From the NCBI GenBank assembly GCA_963922205.1, contig CAWUHX010000030.1:806001-870000 (forward strand): 64,000 nucleotides of DNA. The letters run 5' to 3'. The notes under the pieces were generated by a model. The model was given only the letters and a program-made list of their open reading frames with translations, did no database searches and was not told the DNA's origin. A program made the position numbers and the translations under genes. Positions 23,501 through 36,690 of the stretch are shown here, one piece after another. The DNA comes from Romanomermis culicivorax (taxonomy: Eukaryota; Nematoda; Enoplea; Mermithida; Mermithidae). Every line of letters starts with the position of its first letter. The first letter of the stretch is position 1.

Positions 23501-26500
23501 TTGATGACAAAATTTAAGCTGTAGTCATTAGCAAAATTATTACTAGTATCAGTAAAATTAGTAGTTTCCTAAACTTTCAAGTATTTCTCCCAACGCTGCA
23601 AGGTCAATGTCTTATTTAACAAATTTTCAAAAATTTAATTTTTCAGCAGTATATTTCTAATTTATTGTTTTATTTGAATATTTAATAATTTATTTTAATT
23701 TCAATTTATTTAACTTATTTAATAAACAGTATATATTTTTTAATTTTTATAACCTGCAAAAAGGACTCATGAAAAGGATACCTTTCAGGCAGTTATTTCC
23801 TCAAGACACATAGTATTTTAAAGTTCAAAACAGCTTGGTCGTCACACAGAATTATACCCCATGGCAGTTACTGGTCGAAAATAATCATGGTAGGTACAAT
23901 CGACCTGCTAATTCCTGCCATCATCTGGTTGATTTCTCGCATAATTCGAGAAAGTGGCAAACTAAAAATTACACATTTCAGATGTTTTTGATCCGATTCG
24001 TTGCTCAAGACGGCGCTGACTTCGTGATTTTTCACAGTGACCAAGATGCCCTTGTGGTGGGCTACATTTTTATCACCCTTGGCCATGGCCTCGTTAGTTT
24101 CGTCGGATGCCACCGTGCTGATTGTGCGCAAAGAACCAAGACTTTTGCTGCGCCTGCTCTGAAGGTAACAAATTTTAGACACTTTTGCAGTATTTTGCAG
24201 CAAAAATTCGAAAATTAGTGCACGCATCAATAAAAATTTTCTTGTTTTAAATTTTACTGACCTTATCATTTAGGAAAACAATATCTCTGTAATTGATTTT
24301 CCACAACATTTTGCCGAGTTCGTTGCATAACATACGGCGTCTGAAAAATTCGCAAAAAAATTCGAGAAAATGATGCAAATGCAGAGCAGATATTACTTGA
24401 CGAAGAAGAAAACGCCTACCGTTGAAAGTCCAACCATCAGAAAACACATGAATGCTCCGATGGCGACCCAATGTGTTACTGAAAGTAAAGAAGCAAAAGT
24501 TATGACACTTATTCCAATGTATTAATGCCTGTTTCAATCTGGATAGCACTTTCAGTTTTAGCAAGTGAATTTTGTGGATATCTCTGTGTGAAAAAACCTG
24601 TTAGTTATCACGCTTTGATCCAAAATTATTGACATGACGTGCCTTGACAAATTGAAAAGTTTTAATGAAATTTCGAATGGTCTTGTGTCTCTTTCAGAGT
24701 AAGAAGCCAAAAATACATTGCAAAAAATCAAAAAATGCATGCGTGATAATAGCAACAGAACAATGAACTTTGAAACTTTTCTTATATACATCCCCCATTT
24801 TAATCTACGACAAAAGAAGTTCACTCACTCGATTGTCTTACAACGACGCATTTTTCATTCAAAAATCCACAGTCAGGCACATCTTTTGGCGCAATACCAT
24901 TGCGATTCTCGAACAAAATTTTGTCTGGTACCAAGACGTTAACAGTCTATGGGAAAGATAATGAGCCTTTCACAAAGCGGTTTTATAAGAAAAATTTAGG
25001 CTCTGTTAAAATTTGAGATCTGGAAAAATAATTTGTTTACTACTAACGAAAATATCACGTTTTCAGCAACATGGAGATTCTTCATTTTCCAGAAAAATCC
25101 GCAAAGACCAGAATCTGGCATAACATACTTTTCCATCAGAATTCGACATCAATAACTCGACAACTCTGGTCATTTTCATGCCTTTATCAAAAATACGAAC
25201 CACAAAGTTCGGTTCCCTCGTATTTTGGCTGTCGATAACGACTTCTCCGGACAAACCTGTAAGCAAGAAGAGGACGCAAGTATTATGGACCTACTGGTTG
25301 TGTAAATCAATTACCCAAAAATCTGGTATTCTTGGTGTTATTCGTTATCCAACGGGTATCCTCGATTGTGCCGCCCTGTTGCAGGGTTTTGTTCAGCGCC
25401 AAGGCATACAGATAGATGGAATCGTGTAAGAAGGGGCTGTAGAGTGACCCCTGAAAAATGATGCTTCCATAGGATCTGATGCAGTGAAGATAATCTATTA
25501 ATATACGCTTACGTATTGGTCTTCAACGTTCGAGCTGTCGATAAGGAATGGCTCCTCTTTGGCTTTTCGGATGATTTCTTTCTTGAAATAGTGCAACTCG
25601 TCGTTCGAAGATGTTAACATTTCGACCTGAAAATTTCGTCCACAAGTTTGGTAGATTCTATTTTGCCTTTCAAAGTATGTTTTTTATGGATTTTTATGCG
25701 ACTCTGTTTGAATTCATACTCTTTTGAGAGTTCGCTGCAGTACGTGAATACAGTGATGCGATTCTCAGTTATGTAGTATGATTTGAAGGAATGACTTTTT
25801 TCACTTCGACTTTTGATATTTCAATGGTATCACGAAAAACCGAGTAGTGAGCAGTATGTTTTTGGTAAACGAATTAAGTAATCAGAGCTCCATGAGTTCT
25901 ACCCATCAAATAAGACCACTTTTTGTTTGATCAATCTAAAACTGTCAAAGCTCGACTCATGAAAATTAATGTCTCGCACATTTACCATCATTGTAGCTCT
26001 GAAAGCTTTCTTTGCTGCTTGATCCATGTTATCGATATTGGCGTTCGAATCCATGTCTAACCACATTTCGCTCCTATTATTGTCGCGTACGAAATCGGGC
26101 ATAATGAAAACGTACTCGTCATTGGTCATCTCCAGTTCGTGAGCTTTAAGCATAAACCGGCGCATGTCTCTCTCATGTTCAAGGCATACGAGAATAACTG
26201 GAACAAATTTAAAATATGAAAAATCAAAGTAATTGATCAAAATTTACGGTACAGTTTCCATGCCATAAATTTCCGTAAAGGATTCGGGTGAAAAGCTTTG
26301 CAACTTCTAACTACAGCATCAAAGGGACCTAAACGACAGTTGAGCTCTAGCTTAAGCTGCAGCTTACGTTTCTCGATATGTTTTGTGTAGGTTGCAGGTG
26401 AGCTGCACCTTAACGGAAGTCTATCGAATGTCTCGCTTCAATGGGCAGTTGATTCAAAAATATAATGTTATAGTATATTCTGCAAATCGAATAATGCAAA

Positions 26501-29500
26501 TGGTCAATTATCATCAAACAAGCCTTTTATCAGTTTGGCAATTTTGGCCTCTTTAATTAATTTTCTCTACTTTCTAATATTCCAATCCTATCTCGGTTCT
26601 ATTCATTTTTTGAAAATTTCAGTCTTATGATAGTTAATTTTTTGTTTTATGTGTTTTTTATGAAAGGATGCGCGGAAGATAGATGTGAACTGCCAATTCC
26701 GGTTCCGATTCTAAATACTTCAGTCTGTAGTTAATTTCCTTCTTGATCAACTATCAACAATAACTTCATTTGGAAATTTATGCTTTGTAGAATTTTTAAA
26801 ATTCTGAACCGTATAAGAGTAGCAAATGTTGTGACAAACACAACCACGTGTCTGCAAAGCATTTGGAGATTAGGGTTGAACCACGCGCAGAATTTTATTG
26901 AACTCATCCATGAAATGCCGATAAGCTGGAAGATAAAGCGTGACAATTATTGACTATTAGGATGTCCCACGTGATACTCAAATTTGACCAAAGTTGTGGT
27001 ATGATAATCCTGTTTTCAGATACTTGAAAGTCTAGAATTTTGGTTATAAATTGGATTATAATCGATGTATTTCGTGAAATTCACTCCGAAAACATTATTT
27101 AAAACGTTCTATTTAATCTTGGTTTTGACCTCTTCCAAAATTTTTTTAGTGTCGATGTATACGTGCAATAACTAAAGGCACAAATTTTCAAGTCATATCG
27201 CTTACTCCTTGCAAATTGTTTTATCGTTTGCAGAAATGACATGATTTCGTCATCGGTTGGTGAAATTCTTTCCACCATCGTGTTCAAAACGTTGACTATC
27301 CCAGCTTTCAACAACGTTTTCTTCAAACTGTCGACTATGGAGTAGCATCTTCGGCTAGCGTTGTCGTCCGTATAAAAAGAGGCCACTCGTTTCCAATTGA
27401 AGTGAAGCAACAGTTCTTTCAAGGCGCGTCCCATTCTGTGTTGAAACATGGAACTAGTTTACTGTAGCGATATAACAGAGTCTATATCACTTCAAGGCAG
27501 ATCCTATTACTCTCGACATGGTAGGGAAACGTTTTTCGTCGCTCAACTCCACTAGCGTTGCTGCCCAGCTTATCATAGGTATGTTGAAAAGTTTGGCCAA
27601 AGGAGCAACGGCTAAAGCAGCTGAAAAAGTATTGAATTTATGAGTTGTCATAAACATGGGAGATGATCATGCACATACAGTAAGGAAAATCTGGTGGAGA
27701 CCAAGTGGATTTCTGTTAAGCTTTCATCGCCCACAAACTCGGTCAAAAATAGGGGCGCAACATTTGGAAATACGTTTTTAACATATCTCAACGAGATTTT
27801 GTCGATTGAAGTCCGATTCGTTGGTTATCAAAAAGCTCGGTTTACCTCTAGATGGTAAATTCTGAACGAGGTCAACAGCTTTCGGAGTGTGGTCAAACAC
27901 TTCGAAGTGAGGTGAACCCAGCTGATGGTTGGATAGGATGCTTTCTTGCGCATGCATTTTTTCATCGAGTTCACTATGTAAAAATTCTTATGTTCCTGCG
28001 TCTAAAACAGATTTTTTTCTCTAAAGTCCATTATCTTCAAATGAGCCTCAGATTATAAAGAATTCAGGGGCAGATAACACTGCTGCATCGTACGCCAATA
28101 TTTCCTTCTTTTAAGTTGTCCTGATAATATGGTTTCGTTTTTTCAAGCATATTTTTGCATTCGAGGTTCATTCAAAAAAAAACTATGCGTATAAATTTCC
28201 AAAAGATCGCTGTTTACTTGTTGCACACGGCGGCCCGATCATGACATCTATCTTTCTATTCCGCATCATTTCGATGCTATAGCCGACAGCAGTGGCGTCG
28301 TTACACTCGTCAAAGTTCACGACGATGCTAAAAAATTTGAATTCGTGTCATTGAGGAAGCCTTCGAAAAAAGACTTGAAATCTCTGTATATATGCACAAG
28401 AAATGCGAATATATAATATTAAAAATCGTTGGAAAGCCAAACTGATGCAATACTGCACGCATGTAATGAAGTCAGTCATTAACGAACAGTCAATTGCACC
28501 TTCATCTGCGCAACTATAAATCCGGGTTTAGGGCCGTGTTCACATCGTGTTTCAGCGCTAACCATTTATCGAGAAGCAATTAAACAAGACCATTTTCCTC
28601 ATCAGCATTTATCATAATTTTTTAGTATTAATCACGTCTAATAATAACGATAACTAAACATAACTAGCAAAACGGTTATCCACCATCGTGTTTTAATTAA
28701 AAATTTCCTCCGTTTGAGCAATGTTGAACTAAATGGGTGGGAGTACTTTTTGGCTACATTCAAGCTGTTTTTCTAACGGTTTTCAGTGATGATATGAATC
28801 TTTGAAAATGAAAATAGTGAGCTTGCCATTCGTACTCTCATTACTTTGAGGGCTGTGAATTCCCATAAATGCTACTTTATACTACCCGAAAGAAATGAAA
28901 CAAACTTTTTAGTCAAAACGGGACAGTCGTTTCCAAAAGCATCCAAGACCGATTGGAAAAGATGGAGGATGAGGATGATCCGATTGTGAATTTTCAAGAT
29001 AGAAAGCAGTTGAATAACCGGCCTATGCTCGTGGTTCCCATGGTTTACAAATCTTTATCTGTAGGCTTGTCTGGGACATATCGTAATGTAAAGAGAATTC
29101 AGCTGAGAAACTGGATGCCTCTGTTAACGTTTACTGTAGAGGTAAAACTACACGAATATTTTGAGCTTCATATGAAGATTTAAAGTCCGTGCTATAGTTC
29201 GCACAATGTTTGTTGCTATAGTTCAGCCGGAGTTGTCCGGCAAGTGGTAGCTTGGAATTGAATTTTCTATTCTTTAATTGTTCAATTTTTGTGATTTCGA
29301 TTATTATTATTATTATCGTTTTTATTATTCCGATTTTTCGAAACGTTTTAATGCAAAAATTGAGAATTAAAAAAAAATTTTCTCCTGAGAATGTCCAAAC
29401 AAGGAAAAATATTTTTTGATATAAAATCAATTGCCAAACCGGCGCCGGCCGGCAGTAGCGCAGAACCGGCGCCCGCCGCCGGTTCTGAGCTGCTACACTT

Positions 29501-32500
29501 CTACTACACTACTTTCACAGTCGGTCGGTTCTGAGCTGCCAATCTACTTTCAAGACGGCAGCGCCGACCGGCCAAGTATAGCGGGGCCTCAACTGATCGA
29601 ATAGTGGTACATCAACAAAGAGAATGGCTGTTTAAATAAAGATTCAGTTCCTTATTGGAATAACGGGATACTCTGCATTATTATTATGATATTCTTCATG
29701 ATAATGGACTACGAAACAAAAAGAAATGCACACGATGAAATAAAAATAATATTTTTATATGAAACTAGAAATGGTTAATTTTCTTCAACTTTTTCTTTTT
29801 TTGGTCGCCCTAGTCCTGTCTACCAAATTTTTGGCTAAAACACGATGTTGAATAAGGATTAGTATTAAACATAATTAGCGCTAATATTTTAACTAGGCAA
29901 GCTCAAGGCCTTACATAGCTAATCTTAAACACGGTAGTTGCGGCCAACACTTGGAATTCTATACTAGCAAGTTGGTTGCACCCAGTCTTTCAGTCGGTTT
30001 AGTAGTTCTGGGGCCGGTTTCCGGTACGTAAGTTATAACTTAAGTCAGTTCTAGACTTAAGTTATAACTTACTAAGTTATAACTTGAGTCGGTTTCCGGT
30101 ACGATTTAAGACATAACTCAGCGAAGTTATAACTTAAGACTGACTTAAGTTACATCTTGAATAACGTTTTACTCCCATTATCTTCACAATACGAAAAATC
30201 AATAAGTTAAGTTATAACTTAAGTTATATCTTAAATCGTATTATGGGGTTACGGCGAATCAAAAACGCCTACTCAGTTTACACAGCGGGTAAAAGTAGTC
30301 CGCAGCATTGTTGCATCATGCACAATATGTTTCATTTCACTTAAATAACGTCCACTCCTTCACTACGAATGCTAACATGAGTGAGAAAAAGCGAGGTAAT
30401 AATTGGACCACGGCCCAAATTGAACGATTAAAGGACATGTGCATCGAAAAACGTGGAATTATAGAAGCCAAGCACAACGACGCTGATATGCGAGTGAAGA
30501 AGAAACGAACGTGGGAATTCATCGTCAACGAAGTTAATTCTTGTTATCCTGCCAACAAAAGAAATGTCGACGAAGCGAAGAAAAAATGGATGAATTTGAA
30601 AAGCCTGGCAAAGAAAAAGAATGGTGCGGATAAAAAAGCTTTGCAAGGAACGGGAGGTGGGCCATCGTCGTCTCCAATGCCTCAGGTACTTGAGGACATC
30701 GTAGATGCCTACAAAAAATCCGATAGTTTCAACGGGATTCCGTCTGGGATTGATACCGAAGATACCACTATTACGTCAGATTTAGAGTGAGTACTTGCAC
30801 GTATAATTTACTTAATAACGCGAATTATTTCTTGAAGAATGTTAAAACGATATCCTAATAACACTATCGAAAAATGAATGAGGTTGCACATTAAAGTAAA
30901 AGGAACTAGTATAGCCATTAGGCAACTGCCAATCACTAATGACATAGTGTTTAAATCAAAATAAATTTTGTAACCGACTTTATAAAACTATTTCGGTGAC
31001 GACCGTCTAAACAAATTACGAATTTAACAGCGTAACATGAAAATCTTATTTAAGAAATGAAAATGAAATGTCGTAGCGATCATACATTGACAGTGGAAAA
31101 ATTCTAGGGGATTCATACCTGAAAAGTCGGATGAAGTCGAAAAATGTGACAAATCTGCTGAAACGCTGTTTTTAGACGTTTCTCACCATGCTGAATCTTT
31201 TTGATCAATAGAACCAAGAATTTTTCCAGAAAATTTCAAACAATTAGCATAGAATTTGAAGCAAAAGAGTATTAATAGAGTATCACTTGATGCTGCTTGA
31301 GACATTATTTATGACCAATAGAAAAAATTACTTCATCAACAATATTGTCCACAAATTTTTTTAAAGGATATAGTGTTGAAACAATAGCCAATAAAAAGTG
31401 ACTTTTAATTTAGAATCTGTCGAACATTGAGTGTGCTCTTTCAAACGTTATTTATTAATTTTCATATCAAAGGATCATATGTACTTTTTTCCCCTCAATA
31501 AATATCTCACTTTCGGTACTGCGTTGTTTTGATTAACAGCTTTAAAGATTTTTTAAGTTTTCATGATTAGGTAGTATAGTGAAATAAAAATTGAAAATAT
31601 TCATTAATTAATTCCAGAAATGAATCCGATGTCGATTACGATATGGTCGGAAAAGGTCCAATTTCCACAGCTTCCAAAGTTCCGATAAAGGCTCCGAAAA
31701 ATGCGGAGAATTCGGTCACACCGTCATTACTTGAAATCGAGAAAGCTCGACTCGATATCGAGAAAGAATCGTTGGAATTACAAAAGGAAACGTTTGCCAT
31801 GAAAAAAGAACTGTTCGAAAAGAAAAAAGTGAAATTAGATTGGGAGATTCATGTGTTGAGACTGAAAGCTGATAAGTTGAAATCTAGTTACAACCTCACC
31901 GAGTTGAAATAAGTTTTATTATTATAAGAATCTGTTTGAATAAAATGTGAATCCGTTTTTCGGACCAGACTATAAATGGAAGTATGAATTCGCAATGTGT
32001 AATCTAAAAGTCTTTCCGTTTTCTGGACCCAGTGCGTCGTTGTAATCCGCAATCTCAATGCCTTCTAATTCGTCTTCAAACACATCATCAAAATCTCGTT
32101 GATTCCGATCAATCGCTAGATTATGCAATATACTAGTAGCAATGATGAGCTTTGTGACTTTAGATGGTTTGATACGAACTTCACCATGCATAATGTGGAA
32201 GCGTCGTTTCCATCTACCAAACGTTTGTTCAATGATGACTCGTGTGCGCCTTAAAGGAAGCACAATAATTTTTTTTATTCACTCAAAAAATTTTTTTGTT
32301 GTCTAAACGTGCAGCAAAATTTTAACTATAGAAAAATTAATACTGCGGAAAGAATATATCAGGGTTTCAAGCCCCCCCTCCAAACCCCCACCACGCCCAT
32401 TTATGGTCTCCAGTTTTTCATGGTGACTTCAGGAAAAAATTATTCAATATTGAAGCATAAAATTACATAATTTTAGCTGTATAAATATTATGACGCTTCC

Positions 32501-35500
32501 ACATCCGAATATGTTATTTGTAAAGGTGAAAAAGAACAGAAATATGTTCTACAATTTGACATTATTGTTGTGCTGAAATTCTTTGAAAATTAAGGAGATA
32601 TATTTATGCTTGATTAACATATTATCATGTTATTTCTGTTTTATTTCTTCAAATTTTGATCTATGAGATAACAAAGGGAATTTTCTGAATCAAGAAAGCA
32701 GTGAAATATGCCTACCTATGGGCTGCGTTAAAATTCAATTGATTACGATTTTCCGGGTTCCGGAAAGGCGTGAGTAACCATGGTTTGCAAGGGTACCCGC
32801 TATCGCCGAGTATGAATCCGTCTTCACGACCGGCTTCAAATTGCGCGTTTATCCGGCTTTGAGACCACACAAAAGCATCATGCGTTGACCCTGGCCACTT
32901 CGCGCAAACGTTCAAAAATCGTCCTTTACTATCACAAATACTTTGGACGTTGATAGAAGGAAAATATTTACGATTAATATAGTCGTTTTCATTTTCAGAC
33001 GGTCGTTGAATGCGAATATGAGTACCATCAACTAATCCTAAAACGCCCGGGAAATTTGCAATTTTGTAAAAGTCCGATTTTATTTGATCGCAACGCCCTT
33101 CGACCGGAAACTGTATGCCGGAACTCATACGATTCAATATAGCGCTAGTTACTTTCCAAACTGTTTTGCATGCAGCACTTTTGGTTATACGAATATCGTC
33201 CCCACAAAAAATTTGAAACGTACCAGTAGCATAATATCGCAAGGTCATAAGAACTTGTTGCACTGGCAGCATGGCGTAATTCCTCTTCGTAGTATTTAGT
33301 TGATTAGCTAATAAGTCCGTGATATGCAAAATACTTGGACGATCGAAACGATATCTTTGATACAAATCCACGTCATTATATATATCTAGAGGATTAGATC
33401 GGTCACGAAATATTCTATTGATGCGAATGTTGTTTCGACGTTCCTCGTTCAGCAGCAATAAAAGTCGACCGACCATTTTTCGAAAACGCAAGAAATGATG
33501 TACGAGTGAAGTGTGAACAAACCGACATAATACACCTCGTCGTAACTTTAAGACACCTACCCACCAGTCTTAAATTTCACGCGAGTTAAGACATAACTTA
33601 AATAAGTCAAGACTAGTCTTAACGTACCGGAAACCCATTTTTTTAAGTCTTAACTTAAGTCATATGTTTAAGACATGTCTTAAAGTTGAGCAAAGTCTTC
33701 CGTACCGGAAACCGACTTAACGGTTTAAGTTAGAACTTAAGTCCGACTCCGACTTAAGTTGCTTTCCGGAAACCGGCAGCAGTAGTTTCATCAATAGTCG
33801 ACGTCCATTGATGCAGTAATCGCTTCTTTTGATTCAGTATTGCAGCAGTCCCCCTTTCTACAGAGTGGAGTGTACGAAGTCGCATATTGCGAAAACCAAT
33901 CAATATTTCACAGATTGATTTTTTTGGAAAATAAAATTTCAACGAAAGCATCATCCAAACTCCGTTAAGGACCACCGAAATATTGAGGAATTACATCTTT
34001 TCCTATAGTCCATTTATTTTCAAACGAATCTCGAAATTCGAAATAATCTCAGAAATCCGTGAGCAGATAATAAACCTGCATCGTATATCGAAATTTTTTC
34101 CCAAGTTTATTTCCTAACTGCTACGGTCAGTTGGAGAAAAGAGGAATCCCTGCATGTAGGTTGTTAATTTTATGCATGAACATCTTTCCGCGCTCAGAGG
34201 CTTATTTGAAAAGCATAGACAATAATGGTGTTTCGACTACTCTCAGAGCTGAATATCTGAACACACGCTAGCAAAAGCTCTGGACAAAAGTACTGCACTA
34301 ATCATGCTAGTTCTAAAATTTAGCACGAGTCCGTATTTCTACACGAAGGCACGACTGAAGTAGTGCTAAAATCTTTTGCAAAATGTCGTTGTTTCGTCCG
34401 GAGAGTTTACAGATCTGATTGGAGCAGGTTTAGCGGTGCACGAAATCATTCTTTCGTGTGAAAACCCATGGAATAAGACGGCCTCATTGACTTTCTCAAT
34501 GACGTATAATAACAGAAAAACGATATCCATATATATAATGACTAGCTTATTAGAAAATGCCCCGATGGGGCAGAAAAAATGAGAATATACTTGCTTCGAC
34601 AGTTGCCATGCTAGAAGAAGGAGTGGACTAGATTTTTGAGAACTTGGGTCAAAGTTGGAAAAAATTCACTTCCTTTATATTGTATTTTCATTCTGTCTCA
34701 AAAAAATTTTCTATGTCTGTGAAGAAGTATATTCTGCAGCATCGTGCATTTTGTCCTTCCCCTGGCATTAACTACAGCAAAACTTTTCTACATGAAAATT
34801 ATATGCACATGATTTCAAATGTAAAGAAATGGTAAACCAATAGCTTTCTAACTCCCGACGTATTCAAAATTCTTGCCTCTCACACTAGCTGAAAAATAGT
34901 GAGGCAGGCATATTATAATCATTTTCAGAACTATAAAGAAACCTGAGACTGGTTGCACTAACCCAACATGAGGATAATCTCAACATCGGGACTAAATTGC
35001 TGATCCAGAGTTGAGCTAATCGCAATGTCAAAATTATTTTCTTCCAGTGCACAGACAATACTCACTTCAGGATTAACTAATACTGAGATTTGATTTCGCG
35101 TTTGGGAATTGCAGACATTTTAATATTTATTCGCTTTAGAGATAAGAAAATTATTCGAAAAAGTTAGTGCAACCCAGGGTTTTTTTGCCGGAGGCAAATG
35201 AAATTTTTTTGGGGCAAACGAAATTAGAGTAGTCATTTGTACATGTACAAACGGCTCTTTGCCATTTAGGGAGGAGATAAGGTAGAGAAAATATGCATTT
35301 TGGTGCATTTTAGAAGTTCATAATCTCAAAATTAAAAAAATAAACTTTAATAATCATAGGCAGAATATACTTCTTCACAGACATAGAAAATTTATTTGAG
35401 ACAGAATGAAAATCCAATATAAAGGTAGTGAATTTTTTCCAACTTTGACCCAAGTTCTCAAAAATCTAGTCCACTTCTTTTTCTAGCATGGCAACTGTCA

Positions 35501-36649
35501 AAGCAAGTATATTCTCATTTTTTCTGCCCCATCGGGGCATTTTCTAATAAGCTAGTTCACCTCCTTTTAGTGGGCCTCAACCATGCACGAAAACTTTCAT
35601 AGAAGCACATTGAAGTTTTAAATTTGGTCATCTACTTCAAAAAAACAATAAAAAAACTTCAAGCAACGAATTCTCACCTCCGGCGAAAGTAAAGGATGTG
35701 TAAACCGCATAGTACTTTAAAAACGTTGTAAAGATACTGAAAGGTGACCATATCTATTGAATTGCTCATGGTTTAGAATCCTTCAACCCAAAAATCGCAG
35801 AAATACCTTTGTTTACACAAATGACTTTTTTTCGTGTAAACTGACTCCGTCCATTGAATTCCCCATGGTCAGAAACATCTTCCCTCAAAAATCATAGAAA
35901 TACATTTCTTTACATTCAATATGAATTAGTGTGTGAGGTGATCACTTTCATTAAATTCCCAGTGGTCGAAAACCCCTCCCACAAAAAACTCACGAAAACA
36001 GGCTTGGTTAAATCCGGAATATTTTTTTTGTGTAAACTGACACATCCGTTGAATTCCCCGCAGTTAAAAACCCCTTCCATAAAAATCACGAAAATATGCT
36101 TGTTTACACCTGCGATAGTTTTTTTTGTAAGATGATCGCATTCGTCAAATTCTCCGTGATCGGAAACCCCGCCCACTGGGAAATCACGAAAATACGTTTG
36201 TTTACAACCGGGATAAGTTTTTGTGTGAAGTGATCGCATTCATCAAATTCCCCGTGGTCGAAAATCCCCTCCACAAGAAAATTACGGCAGTACGCTTGTT
36301 TACACCGTGAATAATTTATTTGTGTCAAGTGAGGACGTCTATTGAATTCCCCGCAGTCGAAAACTCCCTCCACTGAAAAAACACGGAAATACGCTTGTTT
36401 ACACCCGGGATAATTTTTCGTGTAAAGTGACCGCGTCCATCAAATTCCCAATGGTCGAAAACCCTTGCAGCCCAAAAATCTCAATAAGGCTACAGGTTTA
36501 TTTGAAACTGCTAAAAAATTAGTAGTGCATTATGCTGCAAAAAATTATTTTTTTGAACCCACAAGTATTATATAACAAAATTGGGGAATTTGGCGTTTTC
36601 CGGGACTTTGGACAACCATATAATTGAATTGAGGCCATATTTCAAAAAA

Positions 36650-36690
<41 letters not shown>

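Larger units (their letters stand above)
30013..33777. mobile_element. Apparently intact PIF/Harbinger transposon in rGC-B intron 2
   Basis: 12-bp perfect terminal repeats GCCGGTTTCCGG (30013-30024 and 33766-33777 reversed), followed at both ends by 150-230 bp packed with palindromes of the type TTAAGTTATAACTTAA. A second inner pair carries GTCGGTTTCCGGTACG. It encodes convergent genes: a Myb/SANT-like protein on plus and a DDE transposase on minus, both uninterrupted after removing one intron each. The heptamer AGTAGTT occurs just outside both ends (30001-30007 and 33781-33787); a clean 3-bp TWA duplication is not seen, so the exact outer boundary is uncertain. Confidence 0.8.

Noticed and set aside
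32340-32400. C-rich stretch as a regulatory G-quadruplex
   Set aside because: Only short uneven runs within the transposase intron; not enough to support a claim.
36651-36688. 38-bp A run as a LINE or SINE tail
   Set aside because: It lies inside the Helitron tail at a position that is a short A-rich stretch in copy 1, so it is local expansion rather than an insertion end.
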